Shown here: positions 55,286-63,958 of the stretch, one piece after another
How positions within the stretch are numbered: the stretch's first letter is position 1
How the letters are laid out: every line of letters begins with the position of its first letter
Assembly (NCBI GenBank): GCA_031550725.1
Contig: JAVBOH010000009.1
Coordinates: 124,001-188,000, forward strand
DNA length: 64,000 nt
Direction: 5' to 3'
DNA from: UBA946 sp031550725
GTDB taxonomy: Bacteria; Bacillota; Clostridia; Oscillospirales; Ruminococcaceae
Translations under genes and position numbers: made by a program
The notes under the pieces: model-generated
What the model was told of the DNA's origin: nothing
Seen by the model: the letters and a program-made list of their open reading frames with translations, nothing else
The model's database searches: none

Positions 55286-56482
55286 ATGTCCGAACTTTTA
55301 GGTAAATTAAAACTTGAAACTACCGCTGAACTTACAGGTAATATACTGCCATTTTGGAATAATCTTCGTGATAATGAATTCGGTGGTTTTTATGGCGCTG
55401 TTAACAATAACCTTGATATTGATAAAAAAGCTGATAAGGGTGTTATTCTTAACTCCCGTATTCTATGGTTCTATTCAAATGTTTACATGACCATCGGCGG
55501 TGAAGAAAATCTTCAGAATGCTAAGCACGCATTTGAATTCTTGAAAAATTATTGTGTTGATGATGTTAATGGCGGCGTTTATTGGATGATGACTTATGAC
55601 GGTAAGGTTTCTGATAGTATGAAACATACTTATAATCAGGCTTTTGCTATATATGCTCTTTCAAGCTATTACCTTGCTTGTCATGATGAAAGTGCTTTAA
55701 GTCTTGCATTCAAGCTTTTTGATACTGTTGAAGAAAAATGCGCTGATGATGTTGCTTATATGGATGCGTTTTCTATTGACTGGCAGCTTGTACCTAATGA
55801 TGCTTTGTCTGAAAATGGTCTTATGGCTGATAAAACCATGAACACTGTTCTTCATTTGATTGAGGCTTACACTATTCTTTATACTGCAAGCGGTAATAAA
55901 AAAGCTGTTGGTGACAGACTTCGTTTCCTTCTTGATGTCACTAAGGATAAGGTTTATGATAAGGAAAACGACAAGCTTTTCGTTTTCTTTGATAAAAACC
56001 TTAATGTCATCGGTGATATTCATTCTTATGGACACGATATTGAGGCAACATGGCTGATTGACTTGGCTTGTATTACTCTTGGTGATGCCGATTATATTAA
56101 TGAATGGAAAGCCATTAACCTTAAAATCTCCGAAAATATCTATAAGCTAGCGTTTGAAAACGGTGCTGTCAATAATGAGCGTGAAAACGATAAAATTGAT
56201 AAAAAGCGTGTTTGGTGGGTTCAGGCTGAAAGTGTTGTCGGATTTATAAATGCATATGAAAACAGCAGTGACTATAAGTTTCTTAATACTGCTGCTGATG
56301 TGTGGTCATTCATTCAAAATTATCAGGTTGATAAGCGTGAAGATTCTGAATGGTGGGGTGAGGTTGATTTTAATGGCAATCCTATGCAGACTGTAGAAAT
56401 GGCAGGTCCGTGGAAATGCCCTTATCATAATGGCAGAATGTGCTTGGAAGTTATTAATCGTGTTAACAGAATGGAGAGATAA
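55286..56482 (+). CDS. Cellobiose 2-epimerase
   Basis: 398 residues of the AGE (N-acyl-glucosamine 2-epimerase) (alpha/alpha)6 barrel. LPFWNNLRDNEFGGFYG, KKADKGVILNSRILWFYSN, DIHSYGHDIEATWL and WKCPYHNGRMC closely match my memory of the Ruminococcus albus cellobiose 2-epimerase, including the catalytic histidines in GHDIEATW and CPYHNGR. It converts cellobiose to 4-O-beta-glucosyl-mannose. In mannan-using bacteria it is paired with a GH130 phosphorylase, which is not seen here. No signal peptide. Confidence 0.93.
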   Translation: MSELLGKLKLETTAELTGNILPFWNNLRDNEFGGFYGAVNNNLDIDKKADKGVILNSRILWFYSNVYMTIGGEENLQNAKHAFEFLKNYCVDDVNGGVYWMMTYDGKVSDSMKHTYNQAFAIYALSSYYLACHDESALSLAFKLFDTVEEKCADDVAYMDAFSIDWQLVPNDALSENGLMADKTMNTVLHLIEAYTILYTASGNKKAVGDRLRFLLDVTKDKVYDKENDKLFVFFDKNLNVIGDIHSYGHDIEATWLIDLACITLGDADYINEWKAINLKISENIYKLAFENGAVNNERENDKIDKKRVWWVQAESVVGFINAYENSSDYKFLNTAADVWSFIQNYQVDKREDSEWWGEVDFNGNPMQTVEMAGPWKCPYHNGRMCLEVINRVNRMER

Positions 56483-56484
56483 GC

Positions 56485-56751
56485 ATGAAAAATATTATGG
56501 AAGATATCGTTGATGATCGTCTGGAAGTACTTCTAGGCGGTATGAACTGCTGCAAATGCGAACAGTGTGTTGCTGATATGAAAGCTCTTGCACTTAATAC
56601 CATTAAACCAAAATATGCCAACTCGTCTAGCGGTGAGCTGTTCAGCAGAGTGGACGCTTTGCATCTTCAGAATTCTATTGATATTGACATCGCTGTTTCG
56701 AAAGCTATTAACCTTGTTGCTGCTATGCCAAACCATAAAAAGAAGAAATAA
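56485..56751 (+). CDS. ComFB-like protein
   Basis: 88 residues. The pattern MEDIVDDRLEVLL, CCKCEQCVADMKALALN, KPKYANSSSGELFSRVD matches the late-competence ComFB family, with a C-C-x-C-x2-C cysteine cluster that may bind zinc. Some family members sense cyclic di-nucleotides, but that was not tested here. It starts 2 bases after the epimerase stop, so it is translationally linked. Lys-rich C-terminus. Confidence 0.8.
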   Translation: MKNIMEDIVDDRLEVLLGGMNCCKCEQCVADMKALALNTIKPKYANSSSGELFSRVDALHLQNSIDIDIAVSKAINLVAAMPNHKKKK

Positions 56752-56765
56752 ATGCATAAATTTAC

Positions 56766-56796
56766 CCCCAAATGCCTTTTCGCATTTGGGGGTTAT
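56766..56796. terminator. Convergent terminator between comFB and the butyrate kinase fusion
   Basis: CCCCCAAATGC and GCATTTGGGGG pair around CTTTTC in the gap between two convergent genes; the flanks hold short T-rich tracts. Confidence 0.85.
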
Positions 56797-56804
56797 CATT
56801 TTTA

Positions 56805-58205
56805 TTAAGCATATTCACATGGTCGTTCTTCGCCATTTAAAACACGAAGTACACCATTCATCAAAGCAAGCATTTCATCCTCACCAGGATAAACATGAAC
56901 TGATGCCATTGCATCAACACGCCTTTTTATTGCTCCTGTAAATCTGCTTGAATGTGCAAGTCCGCCTGTCAGAATTATAGCATCTGCTTTACCATCCAAC
57001 GCAGCTACCATTGAGCCGATTTCCTTTGCAACCTGATATGCCATTGAATCGATAACAAGGGTTGCAAATTCATCCCCCTCATTAATCATTTTCTGCGCTG
57101 TACGCAAGTCATTTGTACCGATATAACTCTGCATACCGCCGTTTCTAGTCACTCTGTCGATAAGTTCCTGTTCTGTATATTCACCCGAGAAACACATATG
57201 TATAAGCGGTACAGCAGGGATTGAGCCAGTACGCTCTGGTGTGAATGGTCCTTCTCCTGAAAGTGCATCGTTAACGTCAATAACACGTCCATAGCGGTGC
57301 GCTCCAACCGATATTCCTCCTCCTAAATGTGCAACAACAAGACGTAAGTTTTCATATGGCTTATTTATATCCTTTGCAAATCTGCGGGCAATTTCCTTTT
57401 GGTTTAATGCGTGAAAAATGCTAATACGTTCAATTCCAGGCATTCCTGTGATACGTGCAGACGGGTCAAGTTCATCAACAACAATCGGGTTAACAACATA
57501 TGACTCAACACCAATTCTGTCTGCAAGCTCCTTTGCAATAATTGCTCCCAAAGCTGATGCATGAACAGAGGCTGCTGCTGCATTTAAGTCAGCAAGCATT
57601 AGTTGATTTATTTTATATACACCGCTTTCAATCGGATGTAATAATCCTCCACGTCCTGCAATTGCATCAAGTGAATCAAGCGATACATTATATTTTTCAA
57701 GAATTTCAAGTATGCAGTTAAGTCTTGTTTCCTTTTGCGCAAGCACGCCACCACACTTGTCAAGTGCATTTCTGTCATGGCTAATCAAATGAATAAGCAC
57801 TGATTTATGGTCATCATAAACAGCGAACTTTGTTGATGTTGAACCTGGGTTTATTGTTAGAATACGATACTTCCCTGCTGGTTTTTCCGGTACTGGTACT
57901 ATAACTTCCTTGCTATCCTTAACATCCTGAACGACAACAGGTTTATTTTCTTTAACAATTTCCTTGCCGTCATGAATCATACTTGCACGCTGAACGCAGT
58001 CAATCCTAGCAAGTCTTTCAATAACCTGTGCAAGCTTAGTATGAGTACCCTCAATGTACATCTCAAGCTTTGAAATCTTTGGGTTATCTGTTTCTTCAAC
58101 CTGCAAGCTTTTTATATTCCAGCCCTCACGGCGTATCTGACCTATTACACGGTCAAGTGCACCGGCTTTATTTTTCATTATAAGTTCGACTTTTTGTGAT
58201 TCCAT
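56805..58205 (-). CDS. IlvH-type ACT domain fused to butyrate kinase
   Basis: 466 residues. Residues 4-79 match the ACT domain of the acetolactate synthase small subunit: NKAGALDRVIGQI, GWNIKSLQVEETDNP, then LAQVIERLARI. A linker rich in Val, Glu and Pro (80-110) joins a full-length butyrate kinase (112-466): TINPGSTSTKFAVY, IAGRGGLLHPI, VVAHLGGGISVGAH and GGLAHSSRF of the acetate kinase superfamily. The kinase makes butyryl- or branched-chain acyl phosphate from ATP. IlvH ACT domains bind valine, so amino acid control is an inference. No phosphotransbutyrylase gene is adjacent. Confidence 0.93.
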   Translation of the reverse strand: MESQKVELIMKNKAGALDRVIGQIRREGWNIKSLQVEETDNPKISKLEMYIEGTHTKLAQVIERLARIDCVQRASMIHDGKEIVKENKPVVVQDVKDSKEVIVPVPEKPAGKYRILTINPGSTSTKFAVYDDHKSVLIHLISHDRNALDKCGGVLAQKETRLNCILEILEKYNVSLDSLDAIAGRGGLLHPIESGVYKINQLMLADLNAAAASVHASALGAIIAKELADRIGVESYVVNPIVVDELDPSARITGMPGIERISIFHALNQKEIARRFAKDINKPYENLRLVVAHLGGGISVGAHRYGRVIDVNDALSGEGPFTPERTGSIPAVPLIHMCFSGEYTEQELIDRVTRNGGMQSYIGTNDLRTAQKMINEGDEFATLVIDSMAYQVAKEIGSMVAALDGKADAIILTGGLAHSSRFTGAIKRRVDAMASVHVYPGEDEMLALMNGVLRVLNGEERPCEYA

Positions 58206-58245
58206 ATTAAATTCATTTCCTTTCAGAAATTTTTATCTTTAAACT

Positions 58246-58274
58246 AGTATAACATAATTAATCAGCACTTTCAA
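58246..58274 (-). promoter_or_regulatory. Promoter of the ACT-butyrate kinase gene
   Basis: Minus-strand TTGAAA (58269-58274), a 17-base spacer and TATACT (58246-58251), about 40 bases before the ATG. Confidence 0.7.
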
Positions 58275-58282
58275 TGTGGTAG

Positions 58283-58311
58283 TTGCTTTTTTACTTCTCA
58301 AGTGATATACT
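58283..58311 (+). promoter_or_regulatory. Promoter of the NudC-like gene
   Basis: TTGCTT (58283-58288), a 17-base spacer and TATACT (58306-58311), about 37 bases before the ATG. It is back-to-back with the promoter of the divergent kinase gene. Confidence 0.6.
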
Positions 58312-58348
58312 TATTTTGTACTTTATATATAACTGAAAGGAATATTGT

Positions 58349-59167
58349 ATGATTCAGGAAATATCACCTAATAAATTTCATAACGAATTTTACCCAATAA
58401 CAGTTGATAATAACAGTGTTGTTTTTGTATTTAAGGATAATAAAATATTATGCTGTAATGATAACGGAATTATCTATCCTTTATACAGTGACATAGATCA
58501 CAGTGACTTTGAATACATATATTTATTTGCTATTGATGACATTAACTTTTTTCTTGCCATGTCTGATATCACCATTTCTGACAGTAGATTTAACTATGAA
58601 AGTATAAGTATACTTCGTTCATCATCGCCCAAAAACATGGTATTTGCAGGGCTTAATGCTTGGCATTTATATTGCTGGTATCGTGATAATAAAATCTGCG
58701 GCAGATGCGGTCACACTTTGCATCCTGATTCAAAAGAACGAATGCAGTATTGTGAAAGCTGTGATAACCGTATTTATCCGAAAATCGCTCCAGTTGTAAT
58801 AATCTCAATCACTGATGGCGACAAACTGCTTATGACAAGGTATGCAAACTCTGAATATAAATGTTATTCGCTTGTTGCAGGCTTTGTTGAGTTCGGTGAA
58901 ACTGCCGAGGAAGCTGTTAGGCGTGAAATTTTAGAGGAGGTTGGTGTTAAAGTCAAAAACATCCGATATCTTTTTTCACAGCCTTGGGGGTTATCTCAAA
59001 GCTTATTGCTTGGTTTTACTGCTGAATTAGACGGCAGCTCTGACATAAGGCTTGATACAAATGAATTGTCGGAGGGTGTATGGGTTTCTCGCTCCGAAAT
59101 TGAAACCGTGTGCGATGATTTTAGTATGACTAATCAGATGATTTGTAATTTTAAAGATAATCTATAA
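58349..59167 (+). CDS. nudC: NudC-like NADH pyrophosphatase (Nudix)
   Basis: 272 residues with the NudC three-part form: an N-terminal beta domain, a zinc ribbon (CGRCGH and CESCD with HPDSKERMQY between, about 122-146), and a Nudix domain with GFVEFGETAEEAVRREILEEVG. The NudC family mark is SQPWGLSQSLLLGF, compared with the classical SQPWPFPxSLMLGF. It splits NADH to NMNH and AMP, and homologues remove NAD caps from RNA. Divergent from the butyrate kinase fusion. Confidence 0.93.
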   Translation: MIQEISPNKFHNEFYPITVDNNSVVFVFKDNKILCCNDNGIIYPLYSDIDHSDFEYIYLFAIDDINFFLAMSDITISDSRFNYESISILRSSSPKNMVFAGLNAWHLYCWYRDNKICGRCGHTLHPDSKERMQYCESCDNRIYPKIAPVVIISITDGDKLLMTRYANSEYKCYSLVAGFVEFGETAEEAVRREILEEVGVKVKNIRYLFSQPWGLSQSLLLGFTAELDGSSDIRLDTNELSEGVWVSRSEIETVCDDFSMTNQMICNFKDNL

Positions 59168-59184
59168 TGCGTTAAGTTTAAAAT
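59163..59184 (+). repeat. Dispersed repeat, half copy 4
   Basis: TATAATGCGTTAAGTTTAAAA begins inside the NudC stop codon region. It matches the 5' core of copies 1-3 but lacks the TTGTTTTA end. Confidence 0.55.
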
Positions 59185-59260
59185 TAATTTAATCACCTTA
59201 ATATCTATACATACAAATGGCTTATACACAATACAAAATCTGTGTATAAGCCATAATCAT

Positions 59261-59680
59261 CTAAACAGCAATATCCTTTTTCTGATTTAAATCATAAAAA
59301 TATTTGATAATATCCTTACGTGTTATTATCCCCATAAAACAGCCCCTGTCATCAACAACAGGCAGAAAGTTCTGCTCCATAACCTGCAAAAGAAGTTCAT
59401 CCATCGTTGCAGTTACTTTTACAGCAGGGTTCCAGTCAGGGCGCATAAAATCTGTTATGCAATACTCCTCTCGCTCTTCAACACTATAAGCTTCATTCTC
59501 GAGCATCTGTCTAAGAAAATCACCCTCACTAACCGTGCCAATATAAATTCCGTCACCATTTATAACTGGTAATGCAGTGTATCCAAACCGACACATTTTA
59601 TCAAGCCCCTGGTGCATGGAATTGTGGTCATATAGAAATGCAACATCATTTTTAGGGTGTAATAAAAAAAGTATATTCAT
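59261..59680 (-). CDS. CBS-domain protein, CbpB-like
   Basis: 139 residues from the ATG at 59680, which has AAAGGATG 8 bases upstream; the longer open frame is rejected. Two CBS motifs are present: LLHPKNDVAFLYDHNSMHQGLDKMCRFGYTALPVI with GTVSEGDFL, and the second ending LPVVDDRGCFMGIITRKDII. It resembles the YkuL/CbpB proteins that bind cyclic di-AMP or AMP and signal to (p)ppGpp synthetase in other Firmicutes; the ligand here is unknown. Confidence 0.8.
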   Translation of the reverse strand: MNILFLLHPKNDVAFLYDHNSMHQGLDKMCRFGYTALPVINGDGIYIGTVSEGDFLRQMLENEAYSVEEREEYCITDFMRPDWNPAVKVTATMDELLLQVMEQNFLPVVDDRGCFMGIITRKDIIKYFYDLNQKKDIAV

Positions 59681-59884
59681 CCTTAAATCATCCTTTCGGG
59701 TTTTTAGGAATTCAAAATAATCGCTTATTTGATTACTTTTAATATTACCATATTTGTGTGTGAAATGCAATAATTTTTGTAAAATTATCACCTAGTTTTT
59801 TATACTTTTACACAATAAACAATTACATGATATTTTACTCATTTATATTTAACAAAGCTGCATATGGAAAATTTTGATACCCTA

Positions 59885-59913
59885 TTGACAAAATTCGAGC
59901 AATATGGTATACT
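59885..59913 (+). promoter_or_regulatory. Promoter of metK
   Basis: TTGACA (59885-59890), a 17-base spacer and TATACT (59908-59913), ending 22 bases before the S-box aptamer. Confidence 0.85.
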
Positions 59914-59934
59914 GTATACATAAAATTTAATAGC

Positions 59935-60099
59935 CTTATCATGAGTGGTGGAGGAACTGGTCCTGTGAAGCCCAGCAACCTAATTGCATATGTTATAATA
60001 TGTGAAAAAGGTGCTAAATCCTGCGGTTAAATCCGAGAGATGAGGAATTTATTCAACGTATAAATTCGCAGCATTCGGAAATTTCCGAGTGCTGTTTTT
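59935..60099 (+). promoter_or_regulatory. SAM-I (S-box) riboswitch with terminator
   Basis: The aptamer runs from CTTATCATGAGTGGTGGAGG through ACTGGTCCTGTGAAGCCCAGC and AAGGTGCTAAATCCTGC to GAGAGATGAG (59935-60045), matching the S-box consensus. The expression platform is a terminator, AGCATTCGGAAA with TCCGAGTGCT and a T run (60069-60099). High SAM should stop metK transcription. Confidence 0.95.
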
Positions 60100-60129
60100 A
60101 TTTTCATTTATAATCAAGGAGGAACTTTT

Positions 60130-61308
60130 ATGTCTAAAATTTTATTTACATCCGAATCTGTTACTGAAGGGCATCCTGATAAAATCTGTGACCAAATTTC
60201 TGATGCTGTTCTTGACGCTATTCTTACAAATGACCCTATGGGACGTGTTGCCTGCGAAACTCTAACTACTACTGGTTTGGTTATGTGTGTAGGTGAGATA
60301 TCAACTAGCTGCTATGTTGATATCCCTAAGATTGTTCGTCAGGTTGTTATTGATATCGGTTATGACCGTGCTAAGTATGGTTTTGATGGCCACACTTGCT
60401 CTGTTTTGCAGTCAATCGATGAGCAGTCATGTGATATTGCTCTTGGTGTTGATGAGGCTCTTGAACATAAGACTGGTGCGAATGCTGATGACAATCAAAC
60501 AGGGGCTGGTGATCAGGGTATGATGTTTGGCTATGCTTGTGATGAAACACCTGAGCTTATGCCGCTCCCTATTTCACTTGCTCATAAGATGGCGTTGAAG
60601 CTTACTGAAGTTAGAAAAAATGGTACTCTGCCATATCTTCGTCCAGACGGAAAAACTCAGATTACTGTTGAATATGAGAATGACAAGCCTGTTAGAGTTG
60701 ATACTGTTGTTGTTTCCTCACAGCACGCTGCTGAGGTTTCACTTGAAAAACTTCGTGAGGATATCATTGAAAAGGTTATAAAACCAATTATTCCTGCTGA
60801 ATTAATGGTTGACACTACTATTTTTGTTAACCCAACAGGACGTTTTGTAATCGGCGGCCCTCAGGGTGACAGCGGACTTACTGGACGTAAAATCATTGTT
60901 GATACATATGGCGGATATGCACGTCACGGCGGTGGCGCATTCTCTGGTAAGGATCCAACTAAGGTTGACAGAAGTGCTGCTTATGCTGCTAGATATGTTG
61001 CTAAAAATGTTGTTAAGGCAGGGCTTGCTAAGAAGTGTGAAGTTCAGCTTGCATATGCAATTGGTGTTGCTAAACCTGTTTCAATTTTGATTGATACTTT
61101 TGGCACTGGCACTGTTTCCGATGAAACTATTAGCAAAGCTGTTGACAGTGTATTCGATTTGCGTCCTGCTGCTATTATCAAGACACTTGACCTTAGAAAG
61201 CCACAGTACAGAAAGCTGGCTGCTTATGGCCACATGGGTCGTGAGGATTTAGGTGTTGCTTGGGAGAAAACCGATAAGGTTGATGCTCTTTTGGCTGCTG
61301 TTAAGTAA
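60130..61308 (+). CDS. metK: S-adenosylmethionine synthetase
   Basis: 392 residues, normal length. TSESVTEGHPDKICDQISDAVLD at the start, GAGDQGMMFGYAC, the phosphate loop GGPQGDSGLTGRKIIVDTYGG, and FSGKDPTKVDRSAAYAARY are invariant features. It makes SAM from methionine and ATP. AGGAGG lies before the ATG. Controlled by the upstream S-box. Confidence 0.98.
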   Translation: MSKILFTSESVTEGHPDKICDQISDAVLDAILTNDPMGRVACETLTTTGLVMCVGEISTSCYVDIPKIVRQVVIDIGYDRAKYGFDGHTCSVLQSIDEQSCDIALGVDEALEHKTGANADDNQTGAGDQGMMFGYACDETPELMPLPISLAHKMALKLTEVRKNGTLPYLRPDGKTQITVEYENDKPVRVDTVVVSSQHAAEVSLEKLREDIIEKVIKPIIPAELMVDTTIFVNPTGRFVIGGPQGDSGLTGRKIIVDTYGGYARHGGGAFSGKDPTKVDRSAAYAARYVAKNVVKAGLAKKCEVQLAYAIGVAKPVSILIDTFGTGTVSDETISKAVDSVFDLRPAAIIKTLDLRKPQYRKLAAYGHMGREDLGVAWEKTDKVDALLAAVK

Positions 61309-61340
61309 ATTAATTTTTTCTTTTATATTTTAGTATTAAT

Positions 61341-61382
61341 AACAGCTGTATGAAGTGAAAATTTCGTACAGCTGTTTATTTT
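61341..61382 (+). terminator. Terminator of metK
   Basis: AACAGCTGTA and TACAGCTGTT pair around a loop of GAAATTT-type bases and are followed by TATTTTT. Confidence 0.9.
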
Positions 61383-61413
61383 TGTGCAAATTAGTTAAAT
61401 TATACATTCAATG

Positions 61414-61430
61414 CCTACTAAATATGTAGG
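61414..61430 (+). promoter_or_regulatory. Candidate operator upstream of metY
   Basis: Palindrome CCTAC-TAAATAT-GTAGG, 10 bases upstream of the -35 box. Its TACTAA...TAGG pattern recurs at the predicted transcription start (61476-61492), 11 of 15 bases alike. Similar palindromes are bound by Rrf2-family (CymR/IscR-like) regulators, which is only an inference here. Confidence 0.5.
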
Positions 61431-61440
61431 ATATCGACGA

Positions 61441-61469
61441 TTGACAATTGTATTTTTATGAGCTATAAT
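61441..61469 (+). promoter_or_regulatory. Promoter of metY
   Basis: TTGACA (61441-61446), a 17-base spacer and TATAAT (61464-61469), both exact, about 70 bases before the ATG. The second operator-like copy overlaps the transcription start. Confidence 0.85.
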
Positions 61470-61537
61470 AAATACATACTAATTCGATAGGTTTAGCGGA
61501 TTAAACAGTAAAATTTAAAATAAAAGGGAGAATTACC

Positions 61538-62833
61538 ATGAGTACTATTAATGAAAGAGAATTACATTTTGAAACAAAGCAGCTTCATATTGGACAAGAA
61601 AGCGCAGACCCAACAACCGATGCAAGAGCAGTACCTATTTATCAGACTACATCATATGTTTTCCATAACGCAGACCATGCCGAAGCACGTTTTAATCTTA
61701 GCGATGCTGGAAATATTTATGGCAGACTGACAAATCCAACACAGGATGTTTTTGAAAGAAGAATAGCAGCTTTAGAGGGCGGCGTTGCTGCTTTGGCTGT
61801 TGCATCTGGTGCAGCAGCTATTACATATACATTCCAAAATCTTGCTCATGCAGGCGATCATATTGTTGCAGCAAAAACTATTTATGGCGGTACATATAAT
61901 CTTTTAGCACACACTCTAGTTTCATATGGAATTACAACTACTTTCGTTGACCCTGATGAAGATGGTGCTTTTGAAAATGCTATTCAGGAGAACACAAAAG
62001 CTATTTTTATTGAAACATTAGGCAATCCAAATTCCAATTTAATCGATATCGAAAAGGTTGCAGAAATTGCGCATAAAAATAAAATTCCACTTGTTATTGA
62101 CAGCACATTTGCTACACCATTTTTACTAAGACCAATTGAATATGGTGCTGACATTGTTGTACATTCAGCTACTAAATTTATCGGTGGTCATGGTGCTGCT
62201 ATCGGCGGTGTTATTATTGACAGCGGTAAGTTTGACTGGGAAGCAAGCGGCAAGTTCCCACAACTAACTGATCCCGACCCAAGCTATCATGGCATCAGCT
62301 TTACAAAGGCTGTCGGTGCTGCTGCATTTGTTACAAAAATCCGTGCAGTTTTACTTCGTGACACAGGCGCAACAATTGCTCCGCTCCATGCATTTCTTTT
62401 CTTGCAGGGACTTGAAACATTGTCACTTCGTGTTGAGCGTCATGTTGAAAACACAAAGAAAGTTGTTGAGTATCTTTCAAAGCACCCTAAGGTAGAGAAT
62501 GTTAATCATCCATCTGTTGAGGGAAGTAAATATAATGCTTTGTATAATAAATATTTTCCTAATGGTGCAGGCTCAATCTTTACATTTGAAATCAAAGGCG
62601 GCACTGCTGAGGCAAAGAAATTTATTGACAGCCTGCAAATTTTCTCACTGCTTGCAAATGTTGCAGACGTTAAGAGCCTTGTAATTCACCCTGCTTCAAC
62701 TACTCATTCACAGCTTAATGCTGATGAACTAAAGGAGCAGAATATTAAGCCGAATACAATCAGGCTTTCAATTGGTACAGAGCATATCGATGATATTTTA
62801 TTCGATCTTGATGAAGCTTTTTCTAAGATATAA
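61538..62833 (+). CDS. metY: O-acetylhomoserine aminocarboxypropyltransferase
   Basis: 431 residues of the Cys/Met metabolism PLP family: QLHIGQESADPTTDARAVPIYQTTSYVF, YGRLTNPTQDVFE, and the PLP lysine in VVHSATKFIGGHG (near residue 209). This length and the insert near 230-250 are typical of O-acetylhomoserine sulfhydrylase. It joins sulfide or methanethiol to O-acetylhomoserine to give homocysteine or methionine. AGGGAG lies before the ATG. It sits with metK, a methionine pair, but with separate control. Confidence 0.95.
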   Translation: MSTINERELHFETKQLHIGQESADPTTDARAVPIYQTTSYVFHNADHAEARFNLSDAGNIYGRLTNPTQDVFERRIAALEGGVAALAVASGAAAITYTFQNLAHAGDHIVAAKTIYGGTYNLLAHTLVSYGITTTFVDPDEDGAFENAIQENTKAIFIETLGNPNSNLIDIEKVAEIAHKNKIPLVIDSTFATPFLLRPIEYGADIVVHSATKFIGGHGAAIGGVIIDSGKFDWEASGKFPQLTDPDPSYHGISFTKAVGAAAFVTKIRAVLLRDTGATIAPLHAFLFLQGLETLSLRVERHVENTKKVVEYLSKHPKVENVNHPSVEGSKYNALYNKYFPNGAGSIFTFEIKGGTAEAKKFIDSLQIFSLLANVADVKSLVIHPASTTHSQLNADELKEQNIKPNTIRLSIGTEHIDDILFDLDEAFSKI

Positions 62834-62877
62834 ATATTCGGATAGATAATGTATTAATGAATTAAACGTACGAAAAC

Positions 62878-62937
62878 GGGCGAACACAGTTCACCCCTAC
62901 AAAAATCAAATGTAGGGGTGATATGTGTTCGCTCTTT
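62878..62937 (+). terminator. Long hairpin after metY
   Basis: GCGAACACA and TGTGTTCGC bracket a second stem, CACCCCTACA with TGTAGGGGTG, followed by TCTTTTTC. It is GC-richer than its surroundings. Such CGAACACAGTT-CACCCCTACA hairpins are common as interspersed repeats in related genomes, from memory. Confidence 0.75.
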
Positions 62938-62941
62938 TTCA

Positions 62942-63892
62942 TTATTTATCTTCACCATTATCATGTGGATTTTCTTCAATAACTGCATGAATTATCGAGC
63001 TTGTTATTCCGCATAATAATCCACCGACAACAAAACTTAACCAGTTGTAACGTGCCACTTCCTTTATTGCATCAACATCCTTAGATACAAATGTTGTCAC
63101 AATAAAATATATTGTTGCAAGTATCATAATACTTCCAGAAACTGCACCGCTGATTTTATCTGCTTTTGTTTGATTTTTCGAGTGTTCCTTGTTATATGCT
63201 GCAATATCATACTTATTTTTCATCATACCTGCATATGCGCATATTGTTCCGCCAAACGTCACGAATAACAGGAATATAGCCATAGAAACAGCCTGTATTT
63301 TTTCACTTGAATCAAAAACTTCTTCACTGAATACTGCTGAAATTGCAGTGAGGACTACTATTCCAAACAGCACTGCTGAAATTCCTGTTATTATTAATAT
63401 AGGGAACTTTTTATTAAATGCTTCAATTTCTTTTTCACTATAAAAATATGGTATCTTAGGATTTTTAGTATGGAAGTCGTTATTTTGTATACCAGCTAAA
63501 ACAAAGCTTGCAACTGCTGGAATTAAACAGCAGAAGAACACTATTCCGCCAAGTTCTTCAAGTCCTGTAAAACCATAAATCACTAGCATTATACAAATTC
63601 CAAGCATTGTAATAACCATACCAGCACATATCTTTTTTATAAATCCATTTGAATGTGTATCATATCCGCATGAATCACTTGCGACTGATTTTTCGGCATC
63701 GCCTTTAACTAATGTATCAAGACTACATCCAAAAATTTCAGTCATCTGCATTAGTTTTTCCATTTCGGGATAACATCCGTCTGATTCCCACTTTGATATT
63801 GTCTGTCTTGATACTAATATCTGGTCTGCAAACTCCTCTTGTGTTAGTCCTAGGTTCTTTCTGAAAAATAATATATTTGTTCCTAAACTCAT
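62942..63892 (-). CDS. XRE-family HTH regulator with membrane domain
   Basis: 316 residues. An N-terminal Xre helix-turn-helix (residues 5-60: ILFFRKNLGLTQEEFADQILVSRQTISKWESDGCYPE) is followed by five to six hydrophobic segments from about residue 85 to the end (for example MVITMLGICIMLVIYGF and FPILIITGISAVLFGIV). Such fusions are common in Firmicutes and probably link a membrane signal to transcription. Its target is unknown. The stop lies 4 bases from the hairpin at 62878-62937. Confidence 0.85.
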   Translation of the reverse strand: MSLGTNILFFRKNLGLTQEEFADQILVSRQTISKWESDGCYPEMEKLMQMTEIFGCSLDTLVKGDAEKSVASDSCGYDTHSNGFIKKICAGMVITMLGICIMLVIYGFTGLEELGGIVFFCCLIPAVASFVLAGIQNNDFHTKNPKIPYFYSEKEIEAFNKKFPILIITGISAVLFGIVVLTAISAVFSEEVFDSSEKIQAVSMAIFLLFVTFGGTICAYAGMMKNKYDIAAYNKEHSKNQTKADKISGAVSGSIMILATIYFIVTTFVSKDVDAIKEVARYNWLSFVVGGLLCGITSSIIHAVIEENPHDNGEDK

Positions 63893-63929
63893 TATAAATC
63901 ACTCCGTTCATTTATTTGTCGACAACTAT

Positions 63930-63958
63930 ATTATATCAATAATCTGATGTAAAGTCTA
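63930..63958 (-). promoter_or_regulatory. Promoter of the HTH-membrane regulator
   Basis: Minus-strand TAGACT (63953-63958), a 17-base spacer and TATAAT (63930-63935), about 38 bases before the ATG. Nothing else is seen up to the window end. Confidence 0.5.

Noticed and set aside
59681..59791. Longer N-terminus for the CBS-domain protein
   Set aside because: The ribosome site AAAGGATG lies at the right distance from the ATG at 59680 and falls inside the extension.
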